13,383 bases of DNA, from the NCBI GenBank assembly GCA_025356505.1, contig JANXSV010000102.1, forward strand, positions 1 through 13,383, read 5' to 3'. Source of the stretch: Methylovirgula sp. Lineage in GTDB: Bacteria > Pseudomonadota > Alphaproteobacteria > Rhizobiales > Beijerinckiaceae. The translations under genes were made by a program, and so were the position numbers. Positions 8,813 through 13,383 of this stretch are shown piece after piece (position 1 is the stretch's first letter; every line of letters starts with the position of its first letter). The notes under the pieces were generated by a model. It worked only from the letters and a program-made list of their open reading frames with translations. It had not been told where the DNA came from and did not search any database.

Positions 8813-8991
8813 AACCTAAAACGTCTTCCACCATCTCTTTGGCAGAAAAATCCAACTGCGGCCCAGAGCCTGAAAGTCTTATCTGGTGCCGCCGCGCGCC
8901 GCTTACAATGCGCAAATCCGCAAAGCACCGCTTCAAGATACTGCCTGAGCTCCGGCGGCATGCCGAAATATGCCGTGAAGGAGCCGTGGGA

Positions 8992-9020
8992 GAGATAAGT
9001 GTAGCACCCTGACTTGTCAA
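8992..9020 (-). promoter_or_regulatory. Putative secA promoter
   Basis: On the minus strand a consensus -35 box TTGACA (9015-9020) is followed after 17 bp by TATCTC (8992-8997), a weak -10 matching only the first three bases. The predicted start is near 8985, giving a leader of about 185 bases to the secA ATG. The -35 overlaps the first bases of the 36-bp repeat pair, so a repeat-binding protein could affect it; that is inference. Confidence 0.4.
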
Positions 9021-9088
9021 TGAAACTACGGTTCTGACCGAAGTCTTTCGAATCAATAAAACTCCGGTTTTGACCGGAGTCTTTCGAA
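9017..9088. repeat. Two tandem 36-bp repeats, each containing a palindrome
   Basis: Copy A (9017-9052) and copy B (9053-9088) abut with no spacer and match at 32 of 36 bases (differences at 9022/9058, 9028/9064, 9034/9070 and 9041/9077). Copy B contains the perfect 8-bp inverted repeat ACTCCGGT-TTTG-ACCGGAGT (9061-9080). Copy A has the same hairpin with one A-A mismatch (9028/9041), at exactly the paired position that is C-G in copy B. Both copies end in the palindrome TTCGAA. The period is a multiple of three, so minus-strand translation gives a repeated peptide, but I see no evidence of a real protein. Operators, a dispersed palindromic element or an RNA structure are all possible. Confidence 0.85.
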
Positions 9089-9161
9089 GAGTTTAGCCTT
9101 GTCTTGGGCGAAAGATTCGGCGAATGTGCGCTCAATTTTTCGACACCACATCGCCACGATT

Positions 9162-9184
9162 CGTCGGCAAAACTGCGGCCGACG
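9162..9184 (+). promoter_or_regulatory. Hairpin in the leader of the parvulin gene
   Basis: CGTCGGC (9162-9168) and GCCGACG (9178-9184) form a perfect 7-bp GC-rich stem with a 9-base loop. It lies 32 bases upstream of the parvulin ATG. There is no following T-run, so it does not look like an intrinsic terminator. It may be a 5'-UTR structure or an operator; the function is unknown. Confidence 0.4.
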
Positions 9185-9204
9185 CAAATCGATCAGGCTT
9201 CAAA

Positions 9205-9209
9205 AAGGA
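9205..9209 (+). promoter_or_regulatory. Ribosome-binding site that fixes the parvulin start
   Basis: AAGGA ends seven bases before the ATG at 9217. The upstream in-frame ATG at 9124 lacks such a site and would put a 31-residue polar stretch in front of the signal peptide. This favours 9217 as the start. Confidence 0.7.
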
Positions 9210-9216
9210 TGTAGCA

Positions 9217-10104
9217 ATGACCTCTCGTTTCGCCCTGCTCAAAACCGCACTGATCACCGCCGGCCTATGTTCGGCACTTATCGTGAGCGCGCCCGCTTTT
9301 GCCAAAGTTCTCGCAACTGTTGATGGCATGGACATCACCGATGAGGAGCTGAACTTTGCGATGCAGGATCTTGGGCCGACGTTGCCAAAAGATGCGGATG
9401 AGCAAACCCGCACTAAATACGTCATGGATTACCTCATCGACTCCAAGCTGGTTGCACGTGCCGCCGAAAAAGAAAAGCTCACAGAAACCCCCGATTACGT
9501 CAGCCACCTCAACTACCTCAAGCAGCGCGCCTTGATGGAAGCGAAAATGACCGCAGTGGCAACATCCTCCGCCACAGATGACGCTATGAAGAAAGTCTAT
9601 GACGACGCCGCCAATGCCCAAAAGGATGTCATGGAGGTGCATGCCCGGCATATTCTTGTCGCCACCGAGGATGAAGCCAAGGCCGCGTTGAAGCGCGTCA
9701 AGGGCGGCGAGGACTTCGCCAAGGTGGCCGATGAACTTTCCACCGACAAAGGCTCAAAAGGTGGCGATCTGGGGTTTTTCACCAAAGAGAAAATGGTGCC
9801 GGAATTTTCGAAAGTCGCATTCGAAACAGCGCCTGGCGTAATTTCGGAGCCGGTTAAAAGTCAGTTTGGTTGGCACATTATCAAAGTCGAAGAAAAGCGG
9901 GCCAAGCCGTTTCCTGCCTACGACACGGTAAAAGATCAGGTCAAGCGGTACACAATTCAAAAGGCACAGGCAGAATTGGTGCAAGGCCTGCATAAGGATA
10001 TCAAAATTCAGCGTTTCGACACGCCGACACCGGCTGATTTGTTGAAGCAGCTTACACCGCCCGATGCCGCGAACCCCGCCGAACCCGCTGCGCCCGCCAA
10101 GTAG
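9217..10104 (+). CDS. Periplasmic parvulin-type peptidyl-prolyl cis-trans isomerase
   Basis: This is a 295-residue exported foldase of the PpiC/PrsA/SurA type. It starts with a signal peptide: MTSRFALLK, a hydrophobic core, and a likely cleavage after SAPAFA (residue 29). An N-terminal helical chaperone-like segment follows (about 36-135). The parvulin domain spans about 139-228 with HARHIL (142-147), FAKVADELSTDKGSKGGDLGFF (about 167-188) and FGWHIIKVEEKR (217-228). The tail is Pro/Ala-rich. By family, it isomerises peptidyl-prolyl bonds and helps proteins fold after Sec export. It is transcribed divergently from secA and 12 bp upstream of argJ, with which it is probably co-transcribed. The absence of a lipobox Cys after the signal distinguishes it from Gram-positive PrsA lipoproteins. 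Confidence 0.92.
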   Translation: MTSRFALLKTALITAGLCSALIVSAPAFAKVLATVDGMDITDEELNFAMQDLGPTLPKDADEQTRTKYVMDYLIDSKLVARAAEKEKLTETPDYVSHLNYLKQRALMEAKMTAVATSSATDDAMKKVYDDAANAQKDVMEVHARHILVATEDEAKAALKRVKGGEDFAKVADELSTDKGSKGGDLGFFTKEKMVPEFSKVAFETAPGVISEPVKSQFGWHIIKVEEKRAKPFPAYDTVKDQVKRYTIQKAQAELVQGLHKDIKIQRFDTPTPADLLKQLTPPDAANPAEPAAPAK

Positions 10105-10116
10105 AAAGCTGCACGT

Positions 10117-11364
10117 ATGGCACATGATGCTCCTCTCTCACCGCTTGCACCCAAAACCTATCCAAAGCTCCCGGCAATAGACGGCGTGCGCTTTGCCACT
10201 GGGGAGGGTGGCATCCGCTATATGGGCCGTACAGATATTCTGCTTGCTCTGATGGATGAAGGCACGACCGTTGCGGGTGTGTTTACGCGCAGCAAATGCC
10301 CTTCAGCGCCTGTGGATTGGTGCCGCGCAAATCTGAGCGGTGGAACAGCGCGGGCGCTCGTGGTGAATTCGGGTAACGCCAACGCCTTCACAGGCAAGGC
10401 CGGATTAGCCTCAGTCCAGTTGACCGCGCAGATTGCTGCCAAGGCGACCGGAGCGCGCCAGAGCGAAATCTTTCTGGCTTCCACCGGTGTCATCGGCGAG
10501 CCGCTCGATGCGCGTAAGTTCGACGGCATCTTGGGCGAGCTTGCAGCCAAGGCCCAGCCGCTCGCTATGCTCGATGCCGCCCGCGCCATCATGACCACAG
10601 ATACCTTTCCAAAAGTGGCCACGCTTACCGCGAAAATCGATGGTGTTTTGGTGACCATCTCTGGCATCGCTAAAGGCGCGGGCATGATCGCGCCAGACAT
10701 GGCAACCATGCTGTCATTTGTGTTCACGGACGCGCCGATCGCCGCGCCTGCGTTACAGGCGATGCTGAGCGCAGCAGTCAAACTGTCGTTCAACGCCATC
10801 ACGGTCGACAGCGATACGTCAACATCCGACACATTGATGCTTTTTGCCACCGGTGCTGCTCATGCGCGCGGATGCCCCAAAATCTCTTCCGCAAAGGATA
10901 TGCGGCTCAGCGGTTTCAAAAGAGCGCTGAATAAATTACTGCTGAATCTTGCCCATCAAGTGGTCAAGGATGGCGAAGGCGCGCGCAAATTCATCGAAGT
11001 TAAAGTGTCAGGCGCTCAAAGCGCCCGGGCCGCAAAAGTTATTGCCCTTTCAATCGCAAACTCTCCGCTGGTCAAGACCGCCATTGCCGGCGAGGACGCG
11101 AACTGGGGCCGTGTGGTCATGGCTGTCGGCAAAGCGGGTGAAAAAGCGGAGCGTGACAAGCTCTCGATCTCGTTTGGCGGCATCCGCGTCGCGGCCAATG
11201 GCGAACGCGTCCCCGACTATAACGAAGCCCAAGTTTCAACAAAAATGCAGCAGGAAAATATTTCTATTCACGCCGAGCTTGGCATCGGACGGGGTTCTGC
11301 TACCGTATGGACTTGCGATCTCACCAAAGCCTATGTTGAAATCAATGGCGACTACAGGAGCTGA
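10117..11364 (+). CDS. argJ: Glutamate N-acetyltransferase / amino-acid acetyltransferase ArgJ
   Basis: ArgJ transfers the acetyl group from N-acetylornithine to glutamate, closing the cyclic arginine pathway; many members also make N-acetylglutamate from acetyl-CoA. The 415-residue length is normal. The self-cleavage motif [14 protein letters not shown] (186-199) is present, with Thr197 as the nucleophile that becomes the N-terminus of the beta chain after cleavage between Ala196 and Thr197. The oxyanion-hole motif STGVIG (122-127; Thr123-Gly124) is also visible, as are [12 protein letters not shown] (82-93), [18 protein letters not shown] and the C-terminal [18 protein letters not shown]. 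The start is ATG at 10117, 12 bp after the parvulin stop. Whether it is mono- or bifunctional cannot be read from sequence alone. Confidence 0.97.
   Translation: MAHDAPLSPLAPKTYPKLPAIDGVRFATGEGGIRYMGRTDILLALMDEGTTVAGVFTRSKCPSAPVDWCRANLSGGTARALVVNSGNANAFTGKAGLASVQLTAQIAAKATGARQSEIFLASTGVIGEPLDARKFDGILGELAAKAQPLAMLDAARAIMTTDTFPKVATLTAKIDGVLVTISGIAKGAGMIAPDMATMLSFVFTDAPIAAPALQAMLSAAVKLSFNAITVDSDTSTSDTLMLFATGAAHARGCPKISSAKDMRLSGFKRALNKLLLNLAHQVVKDGEGARKFIEVKVSGAQSARAAKVIALSIANSPLVKTAIAGEDANWGRVVMAVGKAGEKAERDKLSISFGGIRVAANGERVPDYNEAQVSTKMQQENISIHAELGIGRGSATVWTCDLTKAYVEINGDYRS
11356..11360 (+). promoter_or_regulatory. Ribosome-binding site of the lipoprotein gene, inside argJ
   Basis: AGGAG lies within the last codons of argJ and ends six bases before the lipoprotein ATG at 11367. 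This places the lipoprotein in the same transcript as argJ and suggests coupled translation. Confidence 0.7.
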
Positions 11365-11366
11365 AC

Positions 11367-11909
11367 ATGCGACTTATTGCCCTTTCTCTCGTGCTGGCTC
11401 TGGCGGTTCCTCTTGCCGCCTGCACACCAGCGACCCAGCCGACGCAAGTCTCGCTTGAAGTTTCAGACGTTGCATTCAATCCTGCGCAGGCGTCTTTCAT
11501 CAAAAAATCTGGCGTCGCTGTCATCGAGGGTGAGGCCTTTTTGCGCGAAAACAGCGGCGGCTTGAAACACGCGTCCGGCGAAGTGGTGCGCCTCATTCCA
11601 CAATCGGACTATGCGCGTAGCCGCTTTGCCAAGCTCTACGGTGGCGAGAAATATGTTTCCGCGCGTGATATTCCGAAGGTTCCTGCCGATCCAAGCTACG
11701 TTGACTATACCCGCACCACAAAAGTCGACGAACGCGGCCATTTTACATTCGATCATGTGCCGCCGGGCCGTTATTTCGTTTCGACGCAAGTGCTGTGGAA
11801 GAATGACAAAAGCTTCTTCACCGAGGGCGGCGCCATCTATGATAGCGTCACAATATCAGCCAAAGATACGGAAGATTCCCCGGTCAAAGTCATCGTTTCA
11901 GGCAAATGA
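11367..11909 (+). CDS. Small lipoprotein with carboxypeptidase-regulatory-like (transthyretin-like) domain
   Basis: This is a 180-residue predicted lipoprotein. The signal MRLIALSLVLALAVPLAAC ends in lipobox LAAC, so Cys19 would be lipidated and the protein anchored in the envelope. The mature part shows VAVIEGEAFL (50-59), GGLKHASGEVVRLIPQSDYA (64-83) and VDERGHFTFDHVPPGRYFVS (120-139). This is the pattern of carboxypeptidase-regulatory-like/transthyretin-like beta-sandwich domains, which usually bind ligands or partners rather than catalyse. The function is unknown. It sits 2 bp after the argJ stop and 29 bp before the MutT gene, between genes with no obvious link to it. The family assignment rests on pattern recognition and is moderate; the lipoprotein call is stronger. 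Confidence 0.75.
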   Translation: MRLIALSLVLALAVPLAACTPATQPTQVSLEVSDVAFNPAQASFIKKSGVAVIEGEAFLRENSGGLKHASGEVVRLIPQSDYARSRFAKLYGGEKYVSARDIPKVPADPSYVDYTRTTKVDERGHFTFDHVPPGRYFVSTQVLWKNDKSFFTEGGAIYDSVTISAKDTEDSPVKVIVSGK

Positions 11910-11938
11910 TCGTCAAAAGTGTTGACTGTTAGAGAGCG

Positions 11939-12340
11939 ATGAAAATACTTACAGTCGTCGCTTGCGCCCTGATCGATGCGGACAAACGCATTCTCATCGC
12001 TCAGCGTCCAAAGGGTAAGGCCCTCGCCGGGCTGTGGGAATTTCCCGGCGGCAAGATTGACGCTGGAGAGCGCCCCGAGCAGGCCCTTATCCGTGAACTT
12101 CGTGAAGAGCTGGCGATTGACGTTAAAGAGGCCTGTTTGGCACCGCTCACATTTACCAGCCATGCCTATCCGGATTTTCACCTTCTGATGCCGCTGTATG
12201 TCTGCCGCCGCTGGGAAGGGATCGTCATGGCACAGGAAAATCAGGCGCTGAAATGGGTCTTGGCGCGCGATTTGCGCGGCTACGCCATGCCACCGGCGGA
12301 TGAACCCCTGATTGCGCCGCTAATTGAGTTGCTGGCCTAG
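11939..12340 (+). CDS. mutT: Nudix hydrolase, MutT-like 8-oxo-dGTP diphosphatase
   Basis: This 133-residue MutT-type enzyme would hydrolyse 8-oxo-dGTP to the monophosphate and so prevent A:T to C:G mutations. The Nudix box runs from Gly38 to Ile60 (GKIDAGERPEQALIRELREE, then LAI), with metal-binding Glu53, Glu56 and Glu57. The usual Gly near the end of the box is Ala59, a tolerated variant. The preceding LIAQRPKGKALAGLWEFPGG is characteristic of MutT rather than of general Nudix proteins. The start is ATG at 11939, with only a weak purine stretch (AGAGAG) in front. It is the last gene of the rightward cluster and ends 7 bp from the convergent ialB-like gene. No terminator hairpin is visible in that gap. 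Confidence 0.9.
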   Translation: MKILTVVACALIDADKRILIAQRPKGKALAGLWEFPGGKIDAGERPEQALIRELREELAIDVKEACLAPLTFTSHAYPDFHLLMPLYVCRRWEGIVMAQENQALKWVLARDLRGYAMPPADEPLIAPLIELLA

Positions 12341-12347
12341 GCCGTAT

Positions 12348-12995
12348 TTAAGGGCAGTCTTTCAACACTTTTTCCCACGCCTGCGCCAACCCGTTAAGAG
12401 AATAGCTGTCGCTCGTAACGTTGTTCTTTTTCGATGCCGCCTTGACCACCAGCCGCGACCCTTTCTTCATGGCATCGAGCAAGGTGGTCTCCTCCGCCGG
12501 ATTTTTGACCCAGGCATTGGGGCCTTTGGCGACCAGATCAACTTTGGCGCTGCCCACTTCAGCAGTACCGACGGTTGTACCTTCCTTCAGATCAAAACCC
12601 ATGCCGAATGAGATTTCATTTTTAACGCCCTCCGCTGTGCGTCGCGAAATGAACAAAAACGCCGGATCCCGCTTCAACCCATTAGGCAGCCGCTCTTTGG
12701 GCTGTCCCAGCGCGTAACACACTTTTGTTTTGCCGCTCATGGTGGTGTAAGCACCCCAATCGCCAAAAGTAGCCGCCAGCAATGGCTTTCCGCCACCTGC
12801 GTCTGCTGGAGAGGCAGCTTCCGGCTTCACTTTCGCAGGCGCTTTGGTTTTTGCGTCAGCCGGGGAGAAGCCTCCTACGGACAATGCACAAGCCAGAACT
12901 GCGACAAGTACCCCTCCGGCAGCGCGAGCCGTATAATCGGGAGTACCATTGGATGAGGCAGCAAACCTCGAGGCAGATTTTGTGTGACGAATCAT
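12348..12995 (-). CDS. Invasion-associated locus B (IalB) family exported protein
   Basis: This is a 215-residue exported protein. After a rather long polar N-region it has a hydrophobic segment (AAGGVLVAVLACALSVGGF, 25-43) and a likely signal-peptidase site after SPADA (residue 48). A Lys/Ala/Pro linker follows, then the IalB domain from about residue 77: FGDWGAYTT, TKVCYALGQP, AFLFISRR, NEISFGMGFDLKEGT and the final LAQAWEKVLKDCP. Cys93 and Cys214 are the two mature cysteines. The family is named after a Bartonella invasion locus but is widespread in free-living alphaproteobacteria, so virulence should not be inferred. The start is ATG at 12995; ATG at 13070 would add 25 residues unlike a signal sequence. 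Neither has a good ribosome-binding site. Confidence 0.85.
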   Translation of the reverse strand: MIRHTKSASRFAASSNGTPDYTARAAGGVLVAVLACALSVGGFSPADAKTKAPAKVKPEAASPADAGGGKPLLAATFGDWGAYTTMSGKTKVCYALGQPKERLPNGLKRDPAFLFISRRTAEGVKNEISFGMGFDLKEGTTVGTAEVGSAKVDLVAKGPNAWVKNPAEETTLLDAMKKGSRLVVKAASKKNNVTSDSYSLNGLAQAWEKVLKDCP

Positions 12996-13061
12996 GTGGT
13001 GAGCATACCTATAAACATCAGGAAAAAAAATCTTTGCCTCACAGGCGAGCTCGACCCAAAA

Positions 13062-13383
13062 TTGAGACATAATTCAGGCCAAAATCACCTGAATGGTCAA
13101 ATTTACGCGATTCCGACATCGCGGGTTAACTTTGCCCTTTCTTCAGACAGCTTCAACCTGCATAATAGTGCGAAACGTGAAGCCAGCCTTGGGCCATCAA
13201 CAAGGCTTTTAGAGTCTATTTCGAGCCAGAGTCTAACCGCACAAGATCAGATAAAGCTTGTCATTGCCGTTGCGCAACGCCGCGACCGCGATGCATTCAT
13301 CGTATTATTTGATTATTTTGCGCCACGCCTCAATTCTTACCTGCAACGCCTCGGGTCGCCAAGCTCGCTCGCAGAAGACATCA
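13062..13383 (+). CDS. ECF-type RNA polymerase sigma factor, N-terminal part (runs off the window)
   Basis: The frame is open to the window end. From about 13260 it encodes VIAVAQRRDRDAFIVLFDYF and then APRLNSYLQRLGSPSSLAEDI. This is a typical sigma region 2 (2.1-2.2) of extracytoplasmic-function sigma factors, which direct RNA polymerase to stress or envelope-response promoters. The pattern resembles sigma factors paired with ChrR-type anti-sigma factors, but the partner gene would lie beyond the window. The start is uncertain: this frame has no ATG, and its only standard starts are TTG at 13062 and GTGs at 12996 and 12999. I chose 13062 provisionally; the sequence before about residue 60 is not conserved in any way I recognise. 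It is divergent from the ialB-like gene. Confidence 0.72.
   Translation, partial: MRHNSGQNHLNGQIYAIPTSRVNFALSSDSFNLHNSAKREASLGPSTRLLESISSQSLTAQDQIKLVIAVAQRRDRDAFIVLFDYFAPRLNSYLQRLGSPSSLAEDI

Larger units (their letters stand above)
8801..9216. other. 416-bp divergent intergenic region between secA and the parvulin gene
   Basis: This stretch drives secA leftward and the parvulin-argJ cluster rightward. From left to right it holds the secA ribosome-binding site, a small minus-strand ORF (8794-8961) that overlaps the secA start, a putative secA promoter (8992-9020), two 36-bp repeats (9017-9088), a hairpin (9162-9184) and the parvulin ribosome-binding site. No protein gene here is supported by a recognisable family. 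I found no convincing -10/-35 pair for the rightward genes. Confidence 0.6.

Noticed and set aside
8811..9056. 81-codon minus-strand ORF ending in the secA ribosome-binding site
   Set aside because: TTG start and no recognisable domain. It overlaps the putative promoter, so its 5' part would not be transcribed from it.
9017..9088. CRISPR array (repeat length 36 bp is typical of CRISPR)
   Set aside because: Only two copies, directly adjacent with no spacer between them and no cas genes in the window.
9124..9216. N-terminal extension of the parvulin from ATG 9124
   Set aside because: It would put 31 polar residues before a clear signal peptide, has no good ribosome-binding site and contains a strong hairpin; ATG 9217 with AAGGA is better.
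12996..13070. Longer ialB start at ATG 13070
   Set aside because: It adds 25 residues that do not resemble a signal sequence and leaves the real signal segment internal; it also overlaps the divergent sigma frame.
1..13383. Defence system, mobile island or secondary-metabolite cluster
   Set aside because: All recognisable genes are housekeeping or common alphaproteobacterial families. There are no transposases, integrases, tRNA attachment sites or abrupt composition change visible by eye.

Overview
The window reads as ordinary chromosomal DNA of an alphaproteobacterium, most likely of the Hyphomicrobiales (Rhizobiales) type. The evidence is gene content: a DUF3108 protein, a Suv3-like helicase followed by an S4 RNA-binding protein, secA diverging from a parvulin-argJ cluster, and an invasion-associated locus B (IalB) family protein. 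Base composition is moderately GC-rich by eye. I see no tRNA, rRNA, transposase, integrase or CRISPR array.

Layout. 2-337 is the 3' end of a DUF3108 gene. A 613-bp gap follows, with no convincing gene. A long Suv3-like RNA helicase gene (951-4187) is followed 2 bp later by an Hsp15-like S4 gene (4190-4582). A convergent minus-strand block comes next: an alpha/beta-hydrolase esterase (4642-5304) whose start overlaps the end of leuD (5295-5900), then secA (6014-8800) upstream of both. A 416-bp divergent region (8801-9216) separates secA from a plus-strand cluster: a periplasmic parvulin-type prolyl isomerase (9217-10104), argJ (10117-11364), a small lipoprotein (11367-11909) and a MutT-like Nudix hydrolase (11939-12340). 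The MutT gene converges on an ialB-like gene (12348-12995, minus). That gene diverges from the 5' part of an ECF-type sigma factor gene cut off by the window end.

How the genes fit together. The core is housekeeping: protein export (SecA) and envelope folding (parvulin), amino-acid synthesis (LeuD for leucine, ArgJ for arginine), RNA and ribosome handling (helicase, S4 protein) and nucleotide-pool cleaning (MutT). Short gaps and overlaps suggest three transcription units: helicase-S4; leuD-esterase; parvulin-argJ-lipoprotein-mutT.

I found no undescribed multi-gene system. The most noteworthy non-coding signal is a 36-bp tandem repeat (9017-9088). Each copy holds a hairpin-forming palindrome, and the pair abuts a good -35 box of a putative secA promoter. 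Other items are a small ORF overlapping the secA start, an eight-unit pentapeptide repeat in the helicase tail, a perfect 19-bp tandem duplication at the esterase stop codon, and a sigma-factor frame with no ATG start.
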